Assembly: GCF_013408985.1 (NCBI RefSeq)
Contig: NZ_JACBZT010000001.1
Span: 1,550,001 to 1,614,000 of the forward strand
From: Petropleomorpha daqingensis
Lineage (GTDB): Bacteria > Actinomycetota > Actinomycetes > Mycobacteriales > Geodermatophilaceae
Direction of reading: 5' to 3'
Length of the DNA: 64,000 bases
Shown piece after piece: positions 1 to 7,922 of the stretch (within the stretch, counting starts at the first letter, position 1; each line of letters begins with the position of its first letter). The notes below the pieces were generated by a model, which saw only the letters and a program-made list of their open reading frames with translations, did not search any database and was not told where the DNA came from. The position numbers and the translations under genes were made by a program.

Positions 1-387
1 CGGCTGCTCGCCGGTGAGGACGACGGCCGCCCGGTGCTCGAGCGCGTGTGCGCGGCCTACGTCGAGGTCAACGACTACGCGCAGGCCGACCTGCCGGTGC
101 TGCGCGAGCGGATGCGGCTGATCCTCGGCGAGCCGGCGCTGCTGGCCCACTCCGAGCTGCGCTACGCCGAGATCGACCGCGCGGTGGCCGAGCACGTGGC
201 CCGGCGGACCGGCGCCCGCCCCGACGACCTGCTCCCCCGCCTGGTCGCCACCACCACCCGGGCCGCCGCGACGACCGCGTTCGAGGTCTGGCTCGCCGAC
301 GGGCGGACGCGGCTGACCGACGACCTGCACGCCGCCTTCGCGGAGCTGGCCGGCGCCTTCCCGGCCCTCAGGACCCCCGGCCCTTGA
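1..387 (+). CDS. TetR-family regulator, C-terminal part (MftR-like), truncated by window edge
   Basis: The frame is open from the first base, so the helix-turn-helix N-terminus lies outside the window and about 128 residues of the ligand-binding half remain. The stretch LPVLRERMRLILGEPAL followed by an amphipathic helix and EVWLADG resembles the C-terminal domain of MftR-type (acyl-CoA-responsive) TetR proteins. The stop lies 34 bases before the likely mftD start on the same strand, which supports a role in mycofactocin control. Family assignment rests on pattern memory and context because the DNA-binding domain is not visible; another TetR subfamily is possible. Confidence 0.6.
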   Translation, partial: RLLAGEDDGRPVLERVCAAYVEVNDYAQADLPVLRERMRLILGEPALLAHSELRYAEIDRAVAEHVARRTGARPDDLLPRLVATTTRAAATTAFEVWLADGRTRLTDDLHAAFAELAGAFPALRTPGP

Positions 388-394
388 CGGGGCC

Positions 395-411
395 GTGGCA
401 CTGAGTGCCAC
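395..411. promoter_or_regulatory. 17-bp perfect palindrome between TetR gene and mftD
   Basis: GTGGCACTGAGTGCCAC has two 8-base arms around one central G and sits between the TetR stop and the mftD start codons. Size and position fit a TetR-type operator or a short hairpin in the mftD leader. It lies inside the longest possible mftD frame (GTG at 395), which argues that translation starts later, at 413 or 422. Confidence 0.5.
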
Positions 412-421
412 GATGACCGCG

Positions 422-1636
422 ATGGCGAATCCCTGGTTCGAGACGGTGGCCGAGGCACAGCGGCGGGCCAAGCGGCGGCTGCCCAAGGGCGTGTACGGGG
501 CGTTGGTCGCCGGCGCGGAGAAGGGGCTGACGGCCGCGGACAACATCGCCGCGTTCGACGAGGTCGGCTTCGCCCCGCACACCGCCGACCTGGCCAACGC
601 CAAGCGCATGGCCACCACGGTGATGGGCCAGGAGGTCTCGCTGCCGGTGCTGATCAGCCCCACCGGCGTGCAGGCGGTGCACCCGGACGGCGAGGTCGCC
701 GTGGCCCGCGCCGCGGCCGCCCGCGGCACCGCGATGGGGCTGTCCTCCATGGCGAGCAAGCCGATGGAGGAGGTCATCGCGGCCAACTCGAAGACGTTCT
801 TCCAGCTCTACTGGGTCGGCGACCGCGACGTCATGGCGGCCAAGGTCGACCGGGCCCGTCGCGCCGGCGCGGCAGGGATCATCGCCACGCTGGACTGGTC
901 GTTCTCCTACGGCCGCGACTGGGGCAGCCCGTTCATCCCGGAGAAGATCAACCTCGAGGCGGTCCGGCGGTACGCCCCGCAGGTCGCGCTCAAGCCGCGC
1001 TGGCTGTGGGACTTCGCCAAGACCAAGAAGCTGCCCGACCTCACCGTGCCGAACATGGTGCCGACCCCGGGCGACCCGGCACCGACCTTCTTCGGCGCCT
1101 ACGGGATGTGGATGCAGTCCCCGATGCCGACCTGGGAGGACGTCGCCTGGCTGCGCGCCCAGTGGCCGGATGCGCCGTTCATGCTCAAGGGCGTCATGCG
1201 GGTCGACGACGCGCAGCGTGCCGTCGACGCCGGGGTCACCGCGATCTCGGTGTCCAACCACGGCGGCAACAACCTCGACGGCACCCCGGCCTCGATCCGC
1301 GCGCTGCCGGCGGTGGCCGAGGCGGTCGGGGACCAGGTCGAGGTTCTCCTGGACGGCGGCATCCGCCGCGGCGCCGACGTCGCCAAGGCGCTGGCGCTGG
1401 GGGCGAAGGCCGTGATGATCGGCCGGGCCTACCTGTGGGGGCTGGCCGCGAACGGGCAGGCCGGCGTGGAGAACGTGCTCGACCTGCTGCGCGACGGCCT
1501 CGGCGCCGCGATGGTCGGCCTGGGCCGGGAGTCGATCGACCAGTTCTGCCGGGCCGACGTCGTGCTGCCGCCGGGCTTCGAGCGGCGCCTCGGCGACGAC
1601 AGGCCGGACGCCCCGGTGGACGTCCGGCCGGTCTGA
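422..1636 (+). CDS. mftD: Mycofactocin system FMN oxidoreductase MftD (pre-mycofactocin synthase)
   Basis: A 404-residue member of the FMN-dependent alpha-hydroxy-acid dehydrogenase family. The N-terminal ANPWFETVAEAQRRAKRRLP and the internal SFSYGRDWGSP are hallmarks of MftD rather than of lactate dehydrogenase LldD. The active-site SNHGGNNLDG carries the catalytic His near residue 280, and DGGIRRGADV (about 308-318) plus IGRAYLWGLA bind FMN phosphate. Family knowledge: MftD oxidatively deaminates the MftC/MftE-processed Val-Tyr product to the redox-active pre-mycofactocin. I start at ATG 422; ATG 413 and GTG 395 are in frame. The other mft genes are not in the window and should lie to the left or elsewhere. 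Confidence 0.9.
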   Translation: MANPWFETVAEAQRRAKRRLPKGVYGALVAGAEKGLTAADNIAAFDEVGFAPHTADLANAKRMATTVMGQEVSLPVLISPTGVQAVHPDGEVAVARAAAARGTAMGLSSMASKPMEEVIAANSKTFFQLYWVGDRDVMAAKVDRARRAGAAGIIATLDWSFSYGRDWGSPFIPEKINLEAVRRYAPQVALKPRWLWDFAKTKKLPDLTVPNMVPTPGDPAPTFFGAYGMWMQSPMPTWEDVAWLRAQWPDAPFMLKGVMRVDDAQRAVDAGVTAISVSNHGGNNLDGTPASIRALPAVAEAVGDQVEVLLDGGIRRGADVAKALALGAKAVMIGRAYLWGLAANGQAGVENVLDLLRDGLGAAMVGLGRESIDQFCRADVVLPPGFERRLGDDRPDAPVDVRPV

Positions 1637-1645
1637 GCGGTCCTC

Positions 1646-2137
1646 TCAGTCGTCGGACCCGTGGCGGTGGCCACCGTGGTCGTCACCGGCGTCGTGGTTC
1701 GCGGGGTCGTCCGCGCCGTGGCCTCCGCTGAGGCCGCCGTGGTCGTCGCCGATGTCGTGCGTGGCCGGGTCGTCCACCCCGTGGTCGTCGCCCACGTCGT
1801 GGCCGACCGGGTCGTCGGCGCCGTGGCGTCCGCCGGCGGTCGGGGCGGCCGGCACGGCGACCGGAGCCGGGGCAGCCGCCGGGGCGGGAGCGGGCACGGC
1901 CGACGGGGTCACCGCCGGGACGTCGTCCGCCCCCTGACCGGCGGAGCCGTGGTCGTCGCCGACGTCGTGGGTGACCGGGTCGTCGGCGCCGTGGCGGAGC
2001 TCGACCGTGGACGACGACGCGGGGGAGACGTCGTCCGAGCCCGACGACGACGGCCCGCTCGCGGAGGCGACGGCGGCCAGGCCGATGAGGCCGGCGCTGA
2101 GCGTGGCGGTGGCTGCGGCGAGAACTGTCTTCTTCAT
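1646..2137 (-). CDS. Exported Asp/His-rich repeat protein of unknown function
   Basis: A 163-residue protein beginning MKKTVLAAATATLSAGLIG, a good Sec signal peptide ending near ASASG. The mature part has low complexity: a Ser/Asp segment, then HGADDPVTHDVGDDHG, a Pro/Ala/Val linker, and further copies of the same roughly 16-residue unit (HGADDPVGHDVGDDHG, VDDPATHDIGDDHG, HGADDPANHDAGDDHG), ending GGHRHGSDD. The periodic His and Asp suggest metal binding at the cell surface. I recognise no family. The longer start at 2161 adds eight residues before the signal peptide and is less likely. It is convergent with mftD. Confidence 0.75.
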   Translation of the reverse strand: MKKTVLAAATATLSAGLIGLAAVASASGPSSSGSDDVSPASSSTVELRHGADDPVTHDVGDDHGSAGQGADDVPAVTPSAVPAPAPAAAPAPVAVPAAPTAGGRHGADDPVGHDVGDDHGVDDPATHDIGDDHGGLSGGHGADDPANHDAGDDHGGHRHGSDD

Positions 2138-2190
2138 GGCGGGAAGCCTCGGACCGACCACCCCAAGGCGACGCTAAGGAACTTCAAAGT

Positions 2191-3612
2191 TCAGGCAGAT
2201 CTGACGGCGGCCACGATGCGATCGGGGCGCAGCAGCACCGAGCGCCCGCCCAGCCAGTTCACCAGCTCTGGTGAGCGCACCTCCCCCGGCCCCGACCCGA
2301 CCCGGACGACGCGCACCGGGTCGGCCAGCGGCGGCGACAGCGGCAGGCCGCCCGCGGTGAGCAGCGCCCAGTCCGGGCCGAGGACGTCGTCGAGCCGGCA
2401 CCGTCGTCCGTCGACCTCCACCTCGGGCTGGGGGACCAGCGACCCGGCACCCCGCGTGAGGACCAGCGGCCCGCGGCGCAGCGCGGGCGTGCGGCTCCCC
2501 CGCGCCAGCGCGGCCGCCACCGGGACCCGGCGGTAGCCGGCCAGGACCACCCGGCGGACGACGTCAGCCGCCCGCCCACCGCCGGTCATCAGCCCGCCGA
2601 GCCGCAGCGCGACCCCGATCAGCGCCCGCGCGTGCGGCTCGCGCTCGGCGCCGTAGGTGTCCAGCAGCCCGGCGTCCACCCGCCCGGCGAGCACCGACTC
2701 CAGCTTCCATGCGAGCTGGTGGACGTCGCGCAGCCCGAGCCCCAGCCCCTGCCCGATGAACGGCGGGGTCAGGTGCGCCGCGTCGCCGGCGAGCAGCACC
2801 CGCCCGACCCGCCACCGATCGGCGACGGCCGCCCGGTACTCGTACGCGGCTGCCCGCTCCACCTCGACGTCGGTGGCGTTCCAGCGCGCCAGCAGACCGG
2901 GCAGGTCGACCGACGACGCCGTCTCCCCCGCGTGCAGCCGGAACTCCCAGCGGTACCGGTCGCGGGGAAGAGGCATGAACGTGGCCGCCCGTGCCGGGTC
3001 GCTGACCTGGTGGACCCCCGGCCAGACAGCAGGCGCCGAGGGCCAGCGGGCGTCCACGACCAGCCAGCGGTCGGGCCGGCCGAGGTCGCGCATGCGGACG
3101 CCGAGCAGCTCCCGCACCGTGCTGCCCGCGCCGTCGCAGCCCAGGACGTACGCGGCGAAGACGGACCGCTCCGTCCCGCCGTCCACGGTGAGCGTCACCC
3201 CGTCGTCGTCCTGCTCGAGACCGGTCACCGTGCAGCCCGGGCGCAGCTCGACGCCGGGGGTCCGCGCCACCGCCGCCCGCAGCACGGCCTCGAGGTCGGG
3301 CTGGCGGAACAGGATCCCCGGCGGCCAGCCGTGCACGCCGTCCTCGGCCCGGCGGGGGAACTCGGCGAGCGTGCGCAGCTGCCGATCGACCAGCCGCATC
3401 CCGGCGATCGGCCGGCTGCCGGCGACCACCTCGTCGGCGACGCCGGCGTCCTGCAGCACCCGGAGCACCTCGTCGTCCAGGTGCACGGCGCGCGGCAGCG
3501 GATACGGCTCGGGGTAGCGCTCCAGCACGAGAACGGGCACGTCGCGGCGGGCGAGCAGCAGCGCGGCGGTCAGCCCGACCGGGCCCGCGCCCACCACGAC
3601 CACCCGCTGCAC
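2191..3612 (-). CDS. FAD-dependent aromatic-ring monooxygenase (MhpA/PheA-like)
   Basis: A 473-residue flavoprotein hydroxylase. VVVVGAGPVGLTAALLLARR at the N-terminus is the dinucleotide-binding GxGxxG fold, VLGCDGAGSTVRELLG is the DG fingerprint, and VLLAGDAAHLTPPFIGQGLG is the GD motif that binds the FAD ribityl chain; all three are diagnostic of class A flavin monooxygenases. The C-terminal region resembles the thioredoxin-like tail of 3-(3-hydroxyphenyl)propionate hydroxylases. The GTG start at 3612 puts the Rossmann motif at residue 3; the frame extends far upstream without any conserved sequence. The true aromatic substrate cannot be read from sequence. It is divergent from the alcohol dehydrogenase. 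Confidence 0.85.
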   Translation of the reverse strand: MQRVVVVGAGPVGLTAALLLARRDVPVLVLERYPEPYPLPRAVHLDDEVLRVLQDAGVADEVVAGSRPIAGMRLVDRQLRTLAEFPRRAEDGVHGWPPGILFRQPDLEAVLRAAVARTPGVELRPGCTVTGLEQDDDGVTLTVDGGTERSVFAAYVLGCDGAGSTVRELLGVRMRDLGRPDRWLVVDARWPSAPAVWPGVHQVSDPARAATFMPLPRDRYRWEFRLHAGETASSVDLPGLLARWNATDVEVERAAAYEYRAAVADRWRVGRVLLAGDAAHLTPPFIGQGLGLGLRDVHQLAWKLESVLAGRVDAGLLDTYGAEREPHARALIGVALRLGGLMTGGGRAADVVRRVVLAGYRRVPVAAALARGSRTPALRRGPLVLTRGAGSLVPQPEVEVDGRRCRLDDVLGPDWALLTAGGLPLSPPLADPVRVVRVGSGPGEVRSPELVNWLGGRSVLLRPDRIVAAVRSA

Positions 3613-3681
3613 CGGCCCAGTCTGACGTGCTACGGACGACGGTCGCGGCGCAAACGTAGCGATGAACGTTGCACGACTCTT

Positions 3682-3699
3682 CCCCCGATGTGACGGGGG
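3682..3699. promoter_or_regulatory. GC hairpin in divergent promoter region
   Basis: CCCCCGATGTGACGGGGG, six-base perfect arms around ATGTGA, in the 165-base region between the divergent monooxygenase and alcohol dehydrogenase genes. Just upstream, AACGT and ACGTT flank eight bases at 3653-3670. Either could be an operator; no known consensus was matched. Confidence 0.35.
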
Positions 3700-3777
3700 C
3701 CATAACGTGCGGGGCAGCCTGCGCGCTCGCGCATGCCCAGACACGGGCCCTCGACGAGGGCGACGAGGAGGTTCCCT

Positions 3778-4908
3778 GTGCCCGTAGAGACCCGCGGCGC
3801 GATCATCCGCGAAGCTCCCGGCAAGTTCGAGGTCGTCGACCTCGTCTCCGACGACCCCCGCCCGGGCGAGATCCAGGTCAAGCTGGCCGCGTCCGGCATG
3901 TGCCACTCCGACGACCACCTGGCGACCGGTGACATCCCGGTCGCGCACTACCCGATGGCCGGCGGCCACGAGGGTGCCGGCGTCGTCACCGCCGTCGGCC
4001 CGAACACCAAGGGCTACAAGGAGGGCGACCACGTCGTCTTCTCCTTCCTGCCCGCCTGCGGCAAGTGCCGCTGGTGCGCCAACGGCATGTCCTACCTGTG
4101 CGACCTCGGTGCCGGGCTGCTCGTCGGCGCCCGCTTCGACGACCTGGAGAGCTTCCGCTTCACCACGTCGGACGGGACGCCGGTCGGCCAGATGTGCGGC
4201 CTCGGCACCTTCGCCGGCGTGACCACCGTCAACGCCGAGTCCGCCGTCGTCATCCCGAAGGACATCCCGCTCGAGGTCGCCTGCCTGACCGGCTGCGGCG
4301 TCGGCACCGGCTGGGGCTCCTCGGTCCAGGCCGCGAAGGTCTCCCCCGGCGAGACCGCGATCATCATGGGCGTCGGCGGCATCGGCATCAACGCCGTCCA
4401 GGGCGCCGCCTACGCCGGCGCCAGCCACGTCATCGCCGTCGACCCGGTCCCGTTCAAGCGGGAGAAGGCGATGGAGCTCGGCGCCACCGAGGCGTTCGAG
4501 AGCATCGAGGAGGCAGCCGAGTTCGCCCGCAGCGTCACCAACGGCCAGGGCGCGGACAAGGCGATCGTCACCATCGGCGTCACCAAGGGCGAGCACGTGG
4601 CCCAGGCGTTCTCCTCGATCCGCAAGGCGGGCACCGTCGTCGTCACCGGCCTGGGCAACATCACCGAGGTGGGCCTGCCGATCTCCATCGGCGAGCTGAC
4701 GCTGTTCGCCAAGGAGATCAAGGGCGCGCTGTTCGGCGACTCGAACCCGCACGCCGACATCCTGCGGATGCTGCGGCTCTACCAGGAGGGCAACCTCAAG
4801 CTCGACGAGCTGGTGACCAAGAAGTACAAGCTCGACGAGATCAACCAGGGCTACGAGGACATGCACGCGGGCAAGAACATCCGCGGCGTGATCATCTACG
4901 ACGACTGA
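3778..4908 (+). CDS. NDMA-dependent (mycofactocin-associated) zinc alcohol dehydrogenase
   Basis: A 376-residue medium-chain dehydrogenase. Catalytic zinc ligands are seen at Cys42, His64 and Cys173, four structural-zinc cysteines at 94, 97, 100 and 108, and the NAD-binding GVGGIGIN near residue 200. The opening TRGAIIREAPGKFEV and the segment GLGTFAGVTTV match the nicotinoprotein family that keeps NAD tightly bound, is assayed with N,N-dimethyl-4-nitrosoaniline, and uses mycofactocin as external electron acceptor. The GTG start is chosen because GAGGAGG lies six bases upstream. Its presence 2 kb from mftD supports a working mycofactocin redox system. The substrate (short alcohols, possibly others) is not determinable. 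Confidence 0.9.
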   Translation: MPVETRGAIIREAPGKFEVVDLVSDDPRPGEIQVKLAASGMCHSDDHLATGDIPVAHYPMAGGHEGAGVVTAVGPNTKGYKEGDHVVFSFLPACGKCRWCANGMSYLCDLGAGLLVGARFDDLESFRFTTSDGTPVGQMCGLGTFAGVTTVNAESAVVIPKDIPLEVACLTGCGVGTGWGSSVQAAKVSPGETAIIMGVGGIGINAVQGAAYAGASHVIAVDPVPFKREKAMELGATEAFESIEEAAEFARSVTNGQGADKAIVTIGVTKGEHVAQAFSSIRKAGTVVVTGLGNITEVGLPISIGELTLFAKEIKGALFGDSNPHADILRMLRLYQEGNLKLDELVTKKYKLDEINQGYEDMHAGKNIRGVIIYDD

Positions 4909-4915
4909 GCCCATC

Positions 4916-4958
4916 GCAGAAGTCGCGATTCCTGCCCGGCAGGAATCGCGACTTCTGC
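4916..4958. terminator. 43-base perfect palindrome downstream of alcohol dehydrogenase
   Basis: Two perfectly complementary 21-base arms around a single C, starting GCAGAAGTCGCGATTCC, seven bases after the stop of the alcohol dehydrogenase gene and before the Shine-Dalgarno of the next gene. It should form a very strong hairpin without a U-tract, the common actinobacterial terminator form. Confidence 0.75.
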
Positions 4959-4972
4959 CGTCAGGAGGTCCT

Positions 4973-5860
4973 GTGGGGAGCACGACCGCGTCGCGGCTGG
5001 ACGTCGGAGGCATGGTCCGGATCGCCCGCGAGCGGGTCGTCGCCCGGCTGCGCGAGGCCGAGGTGGTCGCCGCCGCGCTCTCGGCCGGCCGCAACGTCGT
5101 CCTTGAGGGACCCCCGGGCACCGGAAAGACGACGCTGCTGCGCTCGCTGGCCGACGGCGCGGGCGTCCCGCTCGTGCTCGTCGAGGGCAACGCCGAGCTG
5201 ACGCCGACCCGGCTGGTCGGCCACCACGACGCCTCCCGCGTGCTGTCCGAGGACTACCGGCCGGAGAACTTCGTGCCCGGCCCGCTCACCCGGGCGATGA
5301 CCGAGGGCGCGCTGCTCTACGTCGAGGAGTTCAACCGGGTGCCCGAGGAGACGATGAACGTCCTGCTCGGGGTGCTCTCGGAGCGCGAGATGCACGTGCC
5401 CCGCTACGGCCGGGTCGCCGCGCGGCCGACGTTCCGGCTGGTCGCGGCGATGAACCCGTTCGACGCCGTCGGCACCGCGCGGGTCACCCCCGCCCTCTAC
5501 GACCGCTCCTGCCGGGTCGCCATGGGCTACCAGGACGAGCACGCCGAGCTGGACATCGTCGCGGCGGTCACCGAGGGCCCGGCCGAGCTGGTCACGCAGG
5601 CCGTGCGCGCCGTGCGGATCACCCGCGACTCCCCCGAGCTGCGCATCGGCGCCTCGGTCCGCGGCGCCATCGACACCGTGCTCATCGCCCTCGAGCTCGC
5701 CGTCGTCCGCGGCACCGGCACGGACGGCGACACCGGCCTGGACGCCGCGCTGGCCGCGCTCACCGGCAAGGTCACCCTCGCCGACGGCGTCACGCGCCCG
5801 GTCGAGGACGTCGTCGCCGACATCTGGCGCCGGGCCGGTGAGGAGCCGGGAAAAGCCTGA
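4973..5860 (+). CDS. MoxR/CbbQ-type AAA+ ATPase
   Basis: A 295-residue AAA+ protein. Walker A is GPPGTGKTT (about residue 45-53), followed by the MoxR-type segment NAELTPTRLVGHHD; Walker B is ALLYVEEFNRVPEE, and AAMNPFD is sensor 1. MoxR ATPases act as chaperones that insert cofactors or remodel partner enzymes together with a VWA-domain protein, here the next gene. AGGAGG at 4963-4968 precedes the GTG start. Nothing adjacent clearly identifies the client protein. It is distinct from the CoxD-like ATPase at 18.1-19.0 kb. Confidence 0.85.
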   Translation: MGSTTASRLDVGGMVRIARERVVARLREAEVVAAALSAGRNVVLEGPPGTGKTTLLRSLADGAGVPLVLVEGNAELTPTRLVGHHDASRVLSEDYRPENFVPGPLTRAMTEGALLYVEEFNRVPEETMNVLLGVLSEREMHVPRYGRVAARPTFRLVAAMNPFDAVGTARVTPALYDRSCRVAMGYQDEHAELDIVAAVTEGPAELVTQAVRAVRITRDSPELRIGASVRGAIDTVLIALELAVVRGTGTDGDTGLDAALAALTGKVTLADGVTRPVEDVVADIWRRAGEEPGKA

Positions 5861-5928
5861 CGCCGGGGGACGACGCGCCGCCGTCCCCCGGGGAGGCGGG
5901 CAGCGCACCGCCCAGCGGCCGCCCGCGC

Positions 5929-6867
5929 GTGGTGGAGGACCCCGCCGAGGTCGAGCAGCTGCTGCGCGACTCGGCCGCCCGCCGCGCCAGCCGCGACCAG
6001 CTCTCCCGCAGCAACCCCGACTTCGACGCGGTCTCCCCCGAGGCCGGCCAGCTCGACGCCGCCGCCGTCGCCGAGCTCGCCGCCCGCGACCCGGACGCCG
6101 CCCTGCGCGTGCTCGCCGACGCCGCCAGGGCCTTCGACCCCGCGCTGCGCGCCGCGGCCCGGGCGCTGGCCGCCCGGCTCCCGCTCGGCAACCCGCGGAC
6201 CGGCGTCGCCGACCGCCCCGGGGTGTCGCGGATGGTCACCCGCCGCGATCCCACCGGCTCCGACGTCGACCTCGACGCCACGCTCGCCGCCCGCGGCGCG
6301 GAACCGCACTGGCGCGCCGCCCACCTGCACACCCGCGGCTGGCGCTCCACCGGCCGGGCCATGCTGCTGCTGGTCGACGCCTCCGGCTCGGTCGCCGGCG
6401 ACGAGCTGGCGGCCGCCGTCCTGACCGCCTCGGCGCTGGTGCAGCGGCTGCGGCCGGGTGACGAGCTGGGCGTGGTCGCGTTCTGGTCGAAGGCCGTCGT
6501 CCTGCGGCCGCTGTCGGCCGATCCGCGGGTGGACGTCGTCGTCGACCGGCTCTGCGACCTGCGCGGTGGCGGCACCACCGACCTCGAGCTGGCGCTGCGC
6601 ACGGCCGCGGCGCAGGTGGCCCGCTCCCGCGCCGCCGACCGGCAGGTGCTGCTGCTCTCCGACGGCCTGGCCACCGAGAGCCCCGATCCGGTCGACGCCG
6701 CCTCCTCGCTGGCCCGCGTCCCGGCCCGCCTCCACGTCCTCGCGCTGTCGGCCGACGAGGAGGCGATGACCTCCTGCGCCGCGCTGGCCTCGGCCGGGGG
6801 CGGTCGGGTCGCCCCGCTGCACCGACCGTCGCAGGCGCCGGCCGCCGTCCGGGACCTGCTGGGTTAG
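5929..6867 (+). CDS. VWA-domain protein partnering the MoxR ATPase (ChlD-like)
   Basis: A 312-residue protein from GTG 5929. The C-terminal half is a von Willebrand A domain with a MIDAS metal site: LLLVDASGSVAGDE (DxSxS), a GGGTTDLELAL threonine and LLLSDGLATES. The N-terminal half is Ala/Arg-rich and helical. Organisation as a MoxR/VWA pair recalls the I and D subunits of magnesium and cobalt chelatases. The frame is open back to a CTG at 5857 that overlaps the TGA of the ATPase gene, with GAGGAG about 11 bases before it, so a non-AUG start giving 336 residues and direct translational coupling is possible. Its stop overlaps the stop of the opposing gene. Confidence 0.8.
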   Translation: MVEDPAEVEQLLRDSAARRASRDQLSRSNPDFDAVSPEAGQLDAAAVAELAARDPDAALRVLADAARAFDPALRAAARALAARLPLGNPRTGVADRPGVSRMVTRRDPTGSDVDLDATLAARGAEPHWRAAHLHTRGWRSTGRAMLLLVDASGSVAGDELAAAVLTASALVQRLRPGDELGVVAFWSKAVVLRPLSADPRVDVVVDRLCDLRGGGTTDLELALRTAAAQVARSRAADRQVLLLSDGLATESPDPVDAASSLARVPARLHVLALSADEEAMTSCAALASAGGGRVAPLHRPSQAPAAVRDLLG

Positions 6868-7898
6868 CGACCGCCCCCGATCTTGCGGCTGCGCTGGTCG
6901 ACGCCGAGCTCGCCGTAGGGGTAGTCCGGGGGTGCCGGGTCGCTGGCGGCGTCCAGCCGGGCGGTCTCCTCGTCGCTGAGGTGCAGGTCCGCGGCGCCGA
7001 GGTTGTCCTCGAGCTGCTCGAGCGTGCGCGCCCCGAGGATCACCGAGGTGACCGCCGGCCGGTCGACCAGCCAGGCCAGCGCGACCTGCGGCATCGAGCA
7101 GCCGCGCGCCTCGGCGACCCCGCGGACCGCGTCGACGACGTCCCAGGTGCGCTCGACCGTGCTGCGCCGCCCGTAGGCCTCCATCCCGCGGTTCGGGTCG
7201 TCCCCGAGCCGGGTGGCGCCGGTCGGCTCCTCGTCGCGCCGGTACTTGCCGGTGAGCCAGCCGCCGCCCAGCGGCGACCAGGGCAGCAGCCCCAGGCCGT
7301 TGGCCTGCGCGGCCGGCACGATCTCCCACTCGATCTCGCGGACCAGCAGGTTGTACTGCGGCTGCAGGGTCACCGGCACCGACCAGCCCCGGTGCTCGGC
7401 GACGTCGACGGCGCGCTGCAGCTGCCAGCCGGTGAAGTTGGACAGCCCGACGTAGTGGATCTTGCCCGCGCCGACGGCGTCGTCGAGGAAGCGCAGCGTC
7501 TCGTCGATCGGCGTCCACGGGTCGTGCGCGTGGACCTGGTACAGGTCGACGGTGTCGACGCCGAGGCGCCGCAGCGAGCCCTCGAGCGCGTCGGCGAGGT
7601 GCCGGCGGGACAGCCCCACCCCGTTGGGCCCCTCGCCCATGGGGAAGCGCCCCTTGGTGGCCAGGACGACGCGCTCCCGGACGCCGGACGGCTGCTTGGC
7701 CAGCCAGCGGCCGATGATCTCCTCGCTGGCACCGGCGGTGTAGACGTCGGCGGTGTCGACGAGCGTGCCGCCGACCTCGAGGAACCGGTCGAGCTGGGCG
7801 TGCGAGCCCTCCTCGTCGGTCTCGTTGCCGAACGTCATCGTGCCGAGGGTCAGGGTCGAGACGGCGCAGCCGCTGCGCCCGAGGGTCCGGTACTCCAC
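6864..7898 (-). CDS. Aldo/keto reductase (YajO/Tas-like)
   Basis: A 344-residue NADPH-dependent aldo/keto reductase. The N-terminal MEYRTLGRSGCAVSTLTLGTM and the catalytic Asp and Tyr in DTADVYTAGASEE, the Lys in LATKGRF and the His in YQVHAHD make up the family tetrad; GLSNFTGWQLQ and ILGARTLEQLEDN are cofactor-binding segments. Closest known type is the AKR11/12 group acting on sugar-derived or xenobiotic carbonyls; physiological substrate unknown. It converges with the VWA gene, sharing the overlapping stop codons GTTAGC, and lies 24 bases from the next leftward gene. Confidence 0.88.
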   Translation of the reverse strand: MEYRTLGRSGCAVSTLTLGTMTFGNETDEEGSHAQLDRFLEVGGTLVDTADVYTAGASEEIIGRWLAKQPSGVRERVVLATKGRFPMGEGPNGVGLSRRHLADALEGSLRRLGVDTVDLYQVHAHDPWTPIDETLRFLDDAVGAGKIHYVGLSNFTGWQLQRAVDVAEHRGWSVPVTLQPQYNLLVREIEWEIVPAAQANGLGLLPWSPLGGGWLTGKYRRDEEPTGATRLGDDPNRGMEAYGRRSTVERTWDVVDAVRGVAEARGCSMPQVALAWLVDRPAVTSVILGARTLEQLEDNLGAADLHLSDEETARLDAASDPAPPDYPYGELGVDQRSRKIGGGR

Positions 7899-7922
7899 GT
7901 CGTCCAGCCTTCCCCGTCCGCG

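Noticed and set aside
1661-2536. Plus-strand frame opposite the exported repeat protein
   Set aside because: The minus-strand frame has a signal peptide and ordered repeats. The plus-strand translation is a Val/Arg monotone that arises from the complement of the Asp/His repeats.
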